From NCBI GenBank assembly GCA_037447655.1, contig JBBHKE010001089.1, positions 96,053 through 140,330 on the forward strand: 44,278 bases of DNA, in the 5' to 3' direction. The notes under the pieces are model-generated. The model was not told where the DNA came from. It saw only the letters and a program-made list of their open reading frames with translations, and searched no databases. Below, one piece after another: positions 30,001 to 40,300 of this stretch (position 1 is the first letter of the stretch; the number at the start of each line of letters is the position of its first letter). The DNA comes from Zygnema cylindricum. Lineage: Eukaryota; Streptophyta; Zygnematophyceae; Zygnematales; Zygnemataceae. The translations under genes and the position numbers were made by a program.

Positions 30001-30728
30001 TTTAGGATTTTTAGGTGTCTTTTAAAGGATGTTTATGACATTGTCCCCGCCATATTCCTACCTTTACATAGAAATTACATTTTACATCGCTATTAGAGTT
30101 AGTGAAGTATTAGCATTAAAGCGGATAGCACTAAGTGCATCAACTACACTAGATTATATTTTTCCACGTGGCTCATTATGGATCAATTAACTAAATAATG
30201 CTATCAACATAAACTTATGATTTTGGACCAGGGGAACAAGCTCTCGGAATAGAGATATCAACCCTAATAGCGGTGGGCAGTGTAATGCAATCCACACTAA
30301 TTTCCCACTCTTGTAGTTTTGGCCTCCCAAAAGGAATACAGCCAAAATGTATACTAATAACAATTGCAGTGAAACCATGCTGCAAGAGAATCTAAAAAGA
30401 AACAGTACATGAGCAGAAACATGTACGGCTTCATCTCTATCACGAATAATAGTGTGGACAAAACAATAGCTATGTTCGATTTGGAAACCCTAATCTTCTC
30501 TAGAATACTCCTTTCACTCTCTCGTTCTTCACAATAATAATTGTGGTTAACTAAACCTTACCTCGCCAGCATTAGCACCAGGAAAGCCGTCAGCCACGAC
30601 ACGTCACCATCCGCTACACGTGCGGGAGGCGTCATTTCCGGCAGGGGACGCGTGTCTCCCTGAGGCGCGTCGGGAGAATCTTTACCTTCCGGAATCTCGC
30701 GCCTTTGCCGTACAGCCACGTGGCTCAT
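18048..30728 (-). CDS. ALG9: ALG9-type alpha-1,2-mannosyltransferase
   Basis: ER enzyme that adds two alpha-1,2-mannoses from dolichol-phosphate-mannose to the lumenal dolichol-linked N-glycan precursor. Exons in reading order: 30728-30562, 27788-27678, 26965-26872, 26155-25996, 25762-25542, 25046-24751, 23320-23200, 22706-22514, 21170-20968, 20451-20359, 18323-18048. Borders are GT/AG, phases agree, total 644 codons plus stop. Residues 66-77 give [12 protein letters not shown] in the first lumenal loop (catalytic acidic residues of GT-C enzymes), followed by [32 protein letters not shown] (343-350), [13 protein letters not shown] and FRGLLPFPF are family motifs. It is hydrophobic throughout, with several membrane spans. 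The start is the first ATG after an in-frame stop. It is about 75 residues longer than the Arabidopsis protein because of a Pro-Ser insert (429-454) and a C-terminal Glu/Gly/Lys-rich tail ending KDEL. Intron 1 is 2.8 kb. Confidence 0.95.
18297..18660. repeat. Three tandem diverged copies, about 118 bp, carrying the exon 11 acceptor
   Basis: The block CCAAAAATGGCTCCTTAAAA followed by ACAATCTACAATAAG at 18299 is the start of ALG9 exon 11 with its splice acceptor (read on minus). Similar blocks recur near 18416 (CCAAAAACGGTTCATTGTAA) and 18535 (CCAAAAATGGCTCCTTATAA), each followed by ATTGTTATTTATTGT-like sequence. Confidence 0.8.
19543..19790. repeat. Minisatellite with embedded C/T tracts in ALG9 intron 10
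   Basis: The module AGTAATAGCACTCGTATAA occurs near 19546 and 19632 and, with one change, near 19764. Each of the first two is followed by TATAATGTTG and then a C/T run of different length. The tract is GA-rich on the ALG9 sense strand. Confidence 0.88.
20046..20348. repeat. GGGAGAGGGAA-type simple repeat
   Basis: About 300 bp of purine repeats, CT-rich on the ALG9 sense strand, starting about 10 bases after the exon 10 donor (20358-20357). Confidence 0.96.
20826..20960. repeat. GA-rich simple repeat after ALG9 exon 9
   Basis: Interrupted GGGAAGAGG tract with a G10 run. CT-rich on the sense strand and beginning within about 10 bases of the exon 9 donor (20967-20966). Confidence 0.92.
21747..22342. 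mobile_element. Probable TA-flanked MITE in ALG9 intron 8
   Basis: Left end CACAGCTAATAGTTG and right end (reverse complement) CACCGCTAATCGTTATTAG, with TA on each side. Inside are several GCTAATTT / AACACTAATTTATGATTTTG motifs shared with the other TA-type elements. It could be two adjoining elements. Confidence 0.55.
23087..23182. repeat. GA-rich simple repeat after ALG9 exon 7
   Basis: Purine tract, CT-rich on the sense strand, starting about 18 bases after the exon 7 donor (23199-23198). Confidence 0.93.
23486..23582. repeat. GA-rich simple repeat in ALG9 intron 6
   Basis: GAGGAGAGAAG-type purine tract, CT-rich on the ALG9 sense strand, about 170 bases upstream of the exon 7 acceptor. 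Confidence 0.92.
23813..24112. mobile_element. TA-flanked MITE in ALG9 intron 6
   Basis: Left end CACCGCCCGTCGCTATTTGA; the right end (reverse complement CACTTCCCATGGTTATTTG) lies before TA at 24113-24114. It shares internal blocks with 34439-34645 (TTTAAGGGA.T..ACTA.AAT, TCTAATTTTGCAT.ACACT). Confidence 0.72.
24379..24446. repeat. CT-rich simple repeat in ALG9 intron 6
   Basis: CTCCCTTCC-type tract; GA-rich on the ALG9 sense strand, the opposite of most repeats in this gene. Confidence 0.92.
25093..25268. repeat. GA-rich low-complexity tracts in ALG9 intron 5
   Basis: Two purine-rich stretches (25093-25160 and 25197-25268), CT-rich on the sense strand, lying just upstream of the exon 6 acceptor. 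Confidence 0.88.
25418..25533. repeat. (GAGGGA)n/(GA)n repeat after ALG9 exon 5
   Basis: CT-rich on the sense strand, starting about 10 bases after the exon 5 donor (25541-25540). Confidence 0.96.
25907..25991. repeat. GGGA/GA repeat fused to the ALG9 exon 4 donor
   Basis: On the sense strand the donor itself runs into the repeat: A|GTACTCTCTCTCTC (GT at 25995-25994). The GGGA-type part is further into the intron. Confidence 0.96.
26292..26494. mobile_element. TA-flanked hairpin MITE in ALG9 intron 3
   Basis: 203 bp, ends CACCGTGTATCGATATTATT and (reverse complement) CACCGTGTGTCGTGTTAATA, with TA on both sides. Internal inverted arms CTTTTTCTCCGTGCAC / GTGTGAACGGAGAAAAG and TTTTTTGACACTTAAAAC / GTTTTAAGTGGCAAAAA can fold into a long hairpin. 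Confidence 0.85.
27789..30561 (-). other. ALG9 intron 1, 2.8 kb
   Basis: Donor AG|GTAAGG at 30561, acceptor TTACAG before 27788. It holds a MITE (30085-30282) and about 1 kb (28200-29250) of less AT-rich sequence that could be a decayed transposon. The open frames there on both strands are short, mutually overlapping and unrecognised, so I do not call a gene. Confidence 0.8.
30085..30282. mobile_element. TA-flanked MITE in ALG9 intron 1
   Basis: 198 bp. Left end CATCGCTATTAGAGTTAGTG; right end (reverse complement) CACTGCCCACCGCTATTAGG; TA on both sides. Contains CCACGTGGCTCATTATGG and TTATGATTTTGGACC blocks found in related copies. Confidence 0.75.
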
Positions 30729-31480
30729 GGCTGCCTCGGAAAAGTCACGTTTGGGAACTGAATTGGAAGTCTCGTGTTTATAGTTTGTACTTTTGAACTT
30801 ATCGGAATTTGACAATGCGATAATGGCGTAGCCAAGTACTTGTTCTATGTACTGTCAGATTTGTCTGCACACTGCATTCTATGCTAAATCCTGTTAAGGT
30901 ACAGTTTCATAGTCCAAATCTGAAGAGGTACATACATTCGTTAATTCAAATACGGTACAGTACTGGAGCCGGTAACATTGGGCCACTGCCGAACTTTATT
31001 TAGTGTAATTGGCTTCAATAAAGCGTGAAATGGCACTTAATGGCAGTGAACGTCTTTCCCTAAGCGTTTATCATTTTTATCAAACATCAAATATAGAATA
31101 CTCCGTACACAATGTCCGATTTTCATTTGGAGGCGCCAAAATGAAGGTAAGAAAATCATTTTTCCACCGGAACCGTCGGATCAAAGTTTCGACAAGTGTG
31201 CACGTGGAAAGAAAATAGCTGCAGAATTAGCAATACTTGGTGTACTCTCTAACAAAACCGTACAAAGAATTCAACATAGATATTCCCATTTAGTTTAACT
31301 GATATTTTACAATGTCCCCGAAAAGGTGCGTCTTTCCGCGCGTCGTTTTCCCCCACGCCGGAGACTCTTGCTTTGATCAACACGTGTACCGTTTTGCCAC
31401 GTAGCTTGTCTAGTCCTTCCTTCTCTTGGAGAGGTTCCTTTCTTGGCAAGATAACACTGGAACTTGTCTAAAACCTAAAG
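30729..31480. promoter_or_regulatory. Divergent promoter region between ALG9 and cystatin
   Basis: 752 bp between the two start codons, which point away from each other, so both promoters and 5' untranslated regions must lie here. ACACGTGTAC (31381-31390) is an ACGT-core (G-box-like) site and GCACGTGG (near 31200) another. The part from about 30990 to 31245 shares words with the hairpin MITE family (GTCGGATCAAAG, GCACGTGGAAAG, ending TTGGTGTA), suggesting an old insertion. No TATA box could be assigned with confidence. Confidence 0.6.
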
Positions 31481-34400
31481 ATGTCTCTCGAGGTTTTAAC
31501 TGCTAAGCGTGTTACTGTCTTGAGAGCCTTTTTCTTTTTCTTGTCCTCTCTTCTTCTCGTCGAGCTTTTTATATTGCCAGCCATGGCCGGAATGCCCGGC
31601 GGTATTTCCGAATTGAAATCAGGAGAAAACACTGCTGAGATTGAAGAGTTAGCAAAATTTGCAATAGCCGAACACAACAGTAAAGAGGTAAACTTTATGC
31701 TTCTTTTTCTGTTTCTATGTGTGTATATCTCTGTTTTTTTGTTGTTTTCCATTTCTTCTATTTCCTGTTCACCTGTCATTTTTTTTTCCCTTCTTTCTTA
31801 ATGTTTTTTTCTGCTCTTTTCTTGGTTTTTTTTGTGTACGACGTTGTCAATCATTGATTGCAAATCACAAGATGAGATGCAGTTAAAATAGGAAAAGTTA
31901 TGTTCATTGCGTTCTTTATCAAAGATTACTTTTGCTTACAAATTTACTCTCTCTTATTTTTTTTCCATACAGCATTACAATGGCATATTTTATTAGCTTT
32001 CCTCTGTTTTGCATTTTTTAGAAACATTTTCGCGCTGGAAAGAAAACTATACATGTACAATATTTGTCTTTTGTTTTTTCCCCTTTTTACCTGCATGAAT
32101 TGGTCTGGATTAAAGTAAGCCCCTTATTTATTTGAGAGTTAATTTAATCCGCACTGATTGCTAATCAAACTTCCACTACCCTCTTCCTCTCCCCCCCCCT
32201 CCCCCTTTTTTTTTCTTTCTCAATGCAGAATAAAGACCTGGAGTTTGTGAAGTTAGTCTCTGTGAAACATCAAGTGGTTGCCGGACTGATGTACTATTTG
32301 ACGATCGAAGCAACTTCCGGAGGTCAACGAGGTCATTATGAAGCAAAGGTTTGGTCAAAGCCGTGGGCTAATCACAGGTCTGTAGAGGACTTCAAATTTC
32401 TTGGTCCAAAGATGACGTCAGCAGATCTTGGAACCCTTGGTCATGGAGGAGGAGGAGGAGGACAAGGTCAGTGTCAGCTGTCACAAGCGGAGATTTCATA
32501 GTTTTATTTTTGTTGTTTTGTTTGTTTTTTTATGGTTTTTTATGTTTTTTTTGTTTTTTCGACTCTGTTTTTAATGTCGTACGAATGGATTACCAAAAAC
32601 TGTTTGTTTGTTTTATTATTTAGACAGGTTTTTTTTTTCTTTTTTTTAAAGTAAAGGTGTAGCAGGGATTTGTGAAAATTTTGCAGTTTATGGACAGAAG
32701 GATAGAAAAAGGACTCTTTATATGTTTTAGAGTTAGAAATCTTTCACAATGCTTGTAAAAGGTTACAAAGAATATTTGAAGACCAGATAAACGATGCATA
32801 TTAGAGCCTGTATTGTCTTATGTTTCATTTTGGAAAACAACTATTTCGAATAATGAGGAAATGAATGAATTGAATATTACGATGCTATGTATTATTCCAA
32901 TATGCAATTTTCTTCAATTTGCAGTTTCTGGAGGTTTTTGTCCCTATGTTTCTTTGTTTGTCTGAAACATTGTTCACAATTATTAGTATAGGCCACACTG
33001 ATTTGGATAATAGGATTAATTGGAAGATATACCATTTCGCCAAAGACAACTTTATTTTGTCTCCAAAAGTTTACCGAGGAGCCACATATTTGAAAAAAAA
33101 ACCTAGGTTGATGGTTCGTCAGTCTGATGTTTAATCCCCCTTAACTGCAATATAAGCTAAACAAACAGTTTCAAGCAATTTTTTGTTTTTTGTTTTTTTA
33201 AACAGTTTGCAGGTTCAGTTTCCTCGGTACAGTTTAGTTTAGACGCACAATGGTATGGATAGAACAATAGCACTCTAGTCTACATCAATTCTAGTACAAA
33301 AAAGTTTTACGCAGATACGTGTGTTTCACAGTTCAGTTTATGACTCTTGTTCACACTATTTCATGTTTTAGGTCTCAAGGTTTAAAAAAACGGCATTTCA
33401 AATTGAACTTAGCATGCGCTAAATTTCGTCAAGAAATTTTACCCGGTCTAGTAGACTGATCTAGTATTCCACTCGATATATTGTGTGTTGCTTCTCTCCA
33501 GAGCCTTCTGGTCTGACTGCCGTTGCAGTTGACGATCCATCAGTAATTGAAGCTGCAGAGAACGCTCTCAAAGCTATACAAAGAAATTCAAATTCACTTT
33601 TTCCATATGAACTGAAGGAGATTATTAGTGCACATGCTGAGGTATGGATTTTACTGCTCATCTTCTTGTTACTGCTTTCATATCACTGCTGACCTTATTA
33701 CCTTATACTGCTCATAATGATAACACCTTAATCAGTCTGTGGACGGTCCACCAGGAAAGTAATATGTTCATTTATGCTATTCACTTCTGAATACATGTGA
33801 CGGGGTAGTCTTTTAGTAGAGAAAGTGGCGTGCTATTATACTCCATATTTTGTTCCATGCTACGTATATATCAAAAAGGCTAACGTGGATTGATTATAGT
33901 CCACATGTTTTTAATTAATAGTTGTTGCTGCAGGTCACAGTAGTTTTATGAGAGCCTCAAAAAATTAGTACCTAAATATTAAGTCCATTGAGACGAGTAA
34001 CAGTTTGACAAGTTATTTTCTTACCCTTTTTCTTGGCATTCATCCAAGTTTTGTTGTAGGTAAACATACATGTAGCCATACCAGTGTGGTGCAGAGCACT
34101 TCTGTCAATTCATATTTCTGCAGAAGTTAAGATGTTCATATTACCTGTTGCCAAACCAAAATTCTCGTGAATAGCTCCTTTCCATGTCTGGTTTTGTTCG
34201 TTAGATCCTTCAAAATCGCGATTTAATTTTTTGTTCTTGTCAAGTGCACATTAGTGCTTTGTATGTGAGGAATCAGGAACAATGGCGTAGGTATGAAGGT
34301 CCTCCTTTTAAGTCAAGGTGTCAGAATTATGGTACTTAATCAGTCTAGGTTATGTACTTTTCTTTAAACCACAGGTTAAATGTTCTTAAGGCATGTTTAA

Positions 34401-34854
34401 TGACTGGTTATGCTCTGTATGATATAATTTATGCCTTACACTGCCCGTCGTTATTAGTGTTAATAACACTAATTTGATCACGACTATTTCTGGCCGAAAT
34501 TATAAAATAGTGTTTATAACACTATTTAAGGGAATGGACTACAATCCTTAAACATTTCCTCACACTAAATTAGTATTATATATTCTAATTTTGCATCTAC
34601 ACTAATAAACTAATAGTTCCTCTATTCTAGTAGTGCCGGACAGTGTAGCACATAACTTTTCGTATCTTTTCTTTTTGAGTTTTCTAATTGTCGGTTTTCT
34701 TGATTTTTCGCTGTATTGTGAACAGCGAAAAGATGGGGCTCTCTTTAAAGTCATTATGAAGGTAAAGAGAGGAACTCGAGAAGAAAAATGCAATGTGGAA
34801 GTCCATTGTAACGAAGAGGGAGACTGGAAATTGAATTCATACAAAATGGAATGA
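31481..34854 (+). CDS. Two-domain phytocystatin with legumain-inhibitor-type extension
   Basis: Secreted or vacuolar inhibitor of papain-type cysteine proteases. Exons 31481-31687, 32229-32466, 33502-33641, 34726-34854; all GT/AG, phases 0, 1, 0; 237 codons plus stop. Residues 1 to about 35 form a hydrophobic signal peptide. The inhibitory trunk has PGG (39-41), the phytocystatin signature LAKFAIAEHN (57-66), QVVAG (84-88) and a KPW second loop (114-116). A short Gly run links to a second cystatin-like domain with SNSL (178-181), the motif that inhibits legumain in plant two-domain cystatins, ending KLNSYKME. Intron 1 falls after EHNSKE, close to the conserved plant cystatin intron. If intron 2 is retained, a stop follows after 11 more codons (32501), leaving a one-domain form. 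The second Met (residue 35) is an alternative start without signal peptide. Confidence 0.95.
34439..34645. mobile_element. TA-flanked MITE in cystatin intron 3
   Basis: 207 bp. Ends CACTGCCCGTCGTTATTAGT and (reverse complement) CACTGTCCGGCACTACTAG, with TA at 34437-34438 and 34646-34647. Related to 23813-24112. It ends about 80 bases upstream of the exon 4 acceptor. Confidence 0.8.
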
Positions 34855-34868
34855 TTGTTGCTTTTTTT

Positions 34869-34985
34869 TTTTTAAAGCAATCGTACCGCATTGTAACAAA
34901 CGAGAAAGAGACTCGCAAAAATGGAATGATTGTGGATTCATACGAAATGGAACTGATTGCTAATGATTGTTATCTTGGTACAGAA
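34869..34985. repeat. Diverged copy of the cystatin 3' coding end
   Basis: After the stop codon the sequence repeats words from the last exon in order: CATTGTAAC(A/G)AA, GAGA..GAGACT, AAATGGAATGATTGT, ATTCATAC(A/G)AAATGGAA. It looks like a short tandem duplication of the exon end, now in the 3' untranslated region, and is not in frame as a continuation. Confidence 0.65.
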
Positions 34986-37399
34986 TGTCAATTGCATTTT
35001 GTTTTAGCTTTTTCGGTCTCCGGAAACTTTGTTTTTCGTTGTGTAGTAGAAAGAATAGAGATCTGGAAATGTGGTTACGTAATTTCTTTGTATTTAGGAT
35101 GTATAAAGGTTTGCTTGGAGTAAAATGAAAGTTAGTCGTCTGGTTTTTATTCGTTGAATAGCGACTCGAGCAACTTTCGGATTGCAATTAATAAAGATTC
35201 CGGCAAGAATTTCCTAGGGTTGACGTTAAAAGATGTTTTAACAGAAATATGGAGTATGTATGTTAGTTTCGGTTTTTTTTCTGTTTTTTTTTGTTCTTTT
35301 TTGTATTTGAAGAATCTGAGTTTGAGTGTGTCATAATATTGGATGTTTACATATGCTTTTAAAGAGTAGTTTTGTCCTGTACGACGGATGTATATGATTT
35401 AATGAACTTTGATTTGTTCCCAGTATGCGAAACTGAATGACATGTCACAATGTTTTTTTTCTGCTGGATTGACAGCTTTAGCATAATTACTTTTAACTAA
35501 AACCTTGCGAAGTTGTGACAAAGATACAAGACCTTCAATTGAACTGATACAATGTAAAATTTCGCCAATTCACTTTTTAGATTGTCCATCGCTAGGAACA
35601 TTAGCACTTTTTTGTCAACTTGTGTACTACTGTAGCAAGAGTCATACAGCAACATTGTGTGGGTAGAAAATTTCGAGTAAAGATAAACCTCGCACATGAG
35701 AAAATCTGGTTGGTTTGTTAGCTTATCATATTAAAACCAATTTATTAATTGCTGTCAGATGTGTGTCATCCATCATACAAGGAAAGAGGTAAGAAGGGAA
35801 ACAGGAGGGGAAGCCCTGAGGGGCTCATAGCCTATTCCCACCGGAGCATTTCCCATTCCGATGATTTTCCGAAATAATAATATGAAACTTTTAAAATCCT
35901 TTGTACGTGCGAAACTTTATTTCTATTTGTCGAACGGCGATCCTTTCATTCTTGGCCTATTCCACCGGAAAAAAATTCACTTCCGCAACAGACGGACGTT
36001 GGAATAATGTACAGCTTTCTATGAAAACCGTACAAACAAGCTTCCTCAAAATATCGCCGGATATTGAAGTCGAGTTAAAGACGCGTATTTCGCCGAAAAG
36101 CTGACGTAGCCAAAATAACATCCGTAAGACTAGTTCATTGTACTCGCGAAAACACTGCAGGACTTTGAACCACCGTTGTCGTCCTTCGAACATTCATTAC
36201 TGCAGGTTTGTTTTCGCGCTTATGTTTGATGACATCGAAGCGTGTATGTTTTCCGATGAGTTTTCCGAAAATCAAATGCTCTGGTGGGATTGGGCTATCA
36301 ATAATATGCAAGAAGTAAAGGTCCACCCAGAAGGTGGCCTAAGGAGTGTAGTCGTGACGAGTGTGGTAGTAGGAGAAAGGGGAACCTAACCACTGTTGGG
36401 CGAGAAAGAGAGGTTATTGGTCAAAGATAAAGGAAAGGGTGTCCATAAGGTTTAAAAAAATAATGTGTCAGTCCACTGAACTGAAGGTATTTGAGACATC
36501 GGCTTGGAGGACCAACTAGTTTGGATGGAGATGTAGCAAGAGCCTGAATACCAAGGACATGTCTCCCTCTCCCTCCCTCTCTCCTATCCCTCTCCCTCTC
36601 CCTCTCCCTCTCCCTCGCCCTCTCCCCACGTGTGTCCAACCCAAACGAGTGTGGTGAAAAGAAGTAATGAAATGAACGTTTCAGTCTACCATATTAAAGA
36701 CAATTCCGAGTATTTGTTCGGACTTTTCAGTAACCCTAGTAGTCATGGAGGTGCAAACTTCGATTGTTTGCCTTAGAAAAAGAAAAGAATTTATGACCTA
36801 TCACAAAGTTACTTTTGACAAACTCTCGAGTGTCCAAAAAATGTTTAGGACTAATAGATAGGAAAAGTTTAGTTCGACAGTTCACTTTACAATTTTTCAG
36901 CCACAAAGTAAAATATCAAAACAAAAACAAAAAAACAAATAAAAAAAGACAAAAAAAACAAAACACAAAAAACAAAAAACAAAAAATGAAAAAAAAATGC
37001 ACAAGAGAACATTACATAGAAAGATAGAAAGAGGGAAAGAATAGTTGTACCAAACTGGGAGGAAAATTGAACAAAAACATATGTAAGAAGAAGAACGAAT
37101 GGTTTAAATCGTCTTGTTTCTCTTCACCTTAAAAATAATAAACAAAAAATATCTTTGACAAGAAAATAGAATCTCATTTGATTAACTTCTGATGCAACAA
37201 ATGAATTTGAATTTCCTTTACATCATAAATCAAAACAAACTGATTAAACAAAATTCCTGTCCCCTCGTCCTAAAAAAAATACAAATATACTTCTCTTTCA
37301 AATACATATTCATCTTTCATAAAAAATAAAACTCAGGTTCTCCATTTTGGTCGAGCGATAGAAAATGAACGATAAAAATCAAGTAGTTTCTCCATTTCC
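34986..37399. other. Convergent intergenic region, no gene recognised
   Basis: Between the cystatin and desaturase 3' ends, so it should hold both 3' untranslated regions. T-rich (35260-35330) and A-rich (36900-36995) low complexity flank it. The plus-strand frames at 35901-36104 and 36138-36389 are short and unrecognised. A CT repeat lies at 36557-36627. Confidence 0.55.
36557..36627. repeat. (CCCTCT)n simple repeat
   Basis: CTCCCT-type tract with small interruptions in the convergent intergenic region. Confidence 0.95.
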
Positions 37400-40300
37400 T
37401 CATCCTCTAGCAAAAAGACCGTCCCATAATATGGATTGAGTTAAAGTTTTCTCGGGTTTAGGAAGTTTTCGAGCCTCGATTGCCGCGGTATAAAGAGTTT
37501 TAATGAGTCTTGTATTTGTGACCTACAAAAGAAAAAAGAAAAAAAATACAAAAATAGAGATAAAAAACTTAGATTTAAACTTTGAAAATAAAAGCTTCTG
37601 GGTTGATAATCCAAGAATTAGGAAAAAAAAAGGGAAACACACTTTTAGATTTATGCATATAAATGAATCAGTTTCAGATGAAGACTCGTGAAGAACTAAA
37701 CAAATAACAATTCCAAAAACCAAAAACCTTTCAGAAACTTAAAAAATTAAGATCAAAATCAAATAAGCTATCTAAAAAATATTACTTGTACAAACATTGA
37801 AATGCTTCTTCCAACAAATTTGAATCAAAAACTGTCATTTAGACAAGAGATGAGAGTTTGTTACCAGCATAAAAGATAAAACGAATTCCAGAAAAAACCA
37901 TAACAAGACAAAGAAAACCATAGAACAAGACGAAGAAAATCATCACATTTTTTTTTAAACATACCGCCCAATTTTCGGCGACGTGGGGAGCATTGTGTTT
38001 TTTACAAATTGCTTCGACTAAAGGAACAATTTGACGAAGATTGTGTCGAGGCATTTTGGGAAATAAATGGTGTTCAATTTGAAACTGTAATCCACCATGA
38101 AACCAATCCATCTGCAAAAAAAAGCAAAAACAAAAGAGTTTGAAATTCTGTCGATTTGGTAACAAAAAGAAAAGTAAGAAACTAAAAAAAGGTAAAACAT
38201 GAAACTTTTGTAACAATTTTGTAACAGGCAACTAATAACCAGAAAACTTGAAAAACCTCAATAATAATACAAAAAATGATCTAAAACCCAACTGCAGTAG
38301 TTAGTTGAAAAAATATTTAATTTTCTCATACAACAGAAGGGCATGAGAAGAGGATACACAGTAATCCTTTTACTTAAAAAAGAAGTATGTCCAAAAAACG
38401 GAGTATTCAAATATGATCATTTCAAACCGAAAATCAGGTGAATATTGAATTTTCTAAACATCATTTAAACAAAATGTTATGAAGTTTCAAGCTTACCCAT
38501 TTGGGACATAAAACATTTTGCGTTCCATTCAATTGTGTTTGATAATAACAATCATTTTCAGGACGTCCATGGAAAGTCGGCATAGTAAAGTGACTCATGG
38601 TAAACTGCAGTTCACAAAAAATAAACAAAATTGAATCATTTTGTTAAAAGAAGATCATAAAATAAGATACAGCTTTCTCTGGAAACAGTTTTTCAAATCA
38701 GGTGACTTGTAAAAAACCGCAACTCACACGTAAATAAAAAAGGATTCTGGAACAAAAAACAAAAACATTAGAACAGTTTTGAAACAGTTTTTCAAATCAC
38801 ATGACTCATATGAAACTGCAATTCACAGACGAAAATAATATGGTATTTTTGGTGAGTAATAATACAATATGAAACGATTTTTTTTTCAAATACCTGTACA
38901 TGAAGAAGTCCGCAAGTAAGCATAGATACAAAAAAGTACGCAGCTCTCTCCCAAGGACTGTTTCAAAACAAAAAAAAGGGAACAAAAATGATCTTCCCAC
39001 ACAATTATAATGACACTAAACTCAAGATACAAGAGATTGTAAGAGTCACAAGTGTAACGAATAACATGAAAACAAAAACCAAGAAAGGAATACTGATGAC
39101 AAACCATAAGAAACATTCTATCCACTATGAATAAACAAAATGACTTCTAAAAAGAGAAAGGCTCTATTTGAATTTTCATTTACATAATACAGAACGGATC
39201 CCAGACCAAATATCCTGCTAATCGAGATAAATCATCATCGAAATCACTTCTTCATTTTTTTTCAAAAACAACGATAATAACAAGAAACTCTTAAAAAGAA
39301 AAGGGTATTACCTAGGTAAGGCCGAGAGCAACGCCGAAAACCACAACCAGAAGAGACCGAGGCAGAAAAGGTCAAGAATTCGATTTTCAATCTTATGTTT
39401 GGAAAATATGTGCATAAGAGATTGGGCATAAAGATTGATCCTCGCGATACCCATAATAGGGTAGAATGTGATATGCTGATACGATACTAGAAATCGAGCC
39501 ACAGCATCGAAGGTTATTCGACGAAAGTGATAGAAAGAATAGTACGAACCAAAAACATCCTTAGATACGGCCATAAGAGGAATGTGTTGAATATCGGGGT
39601 CATACTCGAGGCTGTTGCAAACAATGTGGTGGACATTGTGAGTGCTCTGTCATTAAGAGTGGTAAACTTTTGAAAATTAATAACGGGAGAGGTAGGGAGA
39701 GGTAGAGAGAGGGAGAGGGAGAGGGAGAGGGAGAGAGAGAGGGAGAGGGAAAGCGAGAGAGAGAGAGAGAGAGAGAGAGAATAATTTGCAGCTCAGAGAA
39801 ATGAACTGTCTTTACCAGAATCAGGAGCTCCAAACTCAAACAATCATGGACGGTTTTCAAAAGACTTAGACAGATAGTCATCTTGTGACAGGAAAGCGTC
39901 CGTCATAAAAGTACTGCAAGAAAGTATCAAATTCAGCAAAACAGACTAATATCTGTGACGTGACAGAGGCTTCAGGACGAGAAAAATACCTTCCACCAGG
40001 CGAGACCAACTCCAGTCAAAATATTTCCTGCTATAAGCCCATAAAAGCTGTCGAGTTTCCGATTCTTTGTAATTCCGTTGTGACCTAAGTCGTGTCCAAA
40101 GAAACTGCTCATATTCCACATCATGGCTAAAATGACAGCAGAAAGCATGTGGACAGTCACACTTTTGCTGTAAAGGACTCCTGCTATAGCGAGAATAAAA
40201 AGAGGGACAAATATGACTAGTTGCTTGTAATAAAAATTGTAATTCGTCACAAAAAGACCAGCGTCTTCTAGTTCCTGTCGAAGTTTCCTAAAATCGGCTG

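Noticed and set aside
30729-30815. Longer ALG9 N-terminus from 30815
   Set aside because: Position 30815 is TTG. The only ATG after the in-frame upstream stop is at 30728.
34851-35123. 90-codon frame after the cystatin stop
   Set aside because: Contains the echo of the cystatin end but no family match; treated as 3' untranslated duplication.
34986-37399. Possible plus-strand gene at 35901-36389
   Set aside because: Two short frames without splice support or recognisable motifs.
39857-39910. Small extra desaturase exon (YFYDGRFP) with a good acceptor
   Set aside because: The family joins WWK directly to THN..HH, and the candidate's donor is poor. It could be a cryptic exon.
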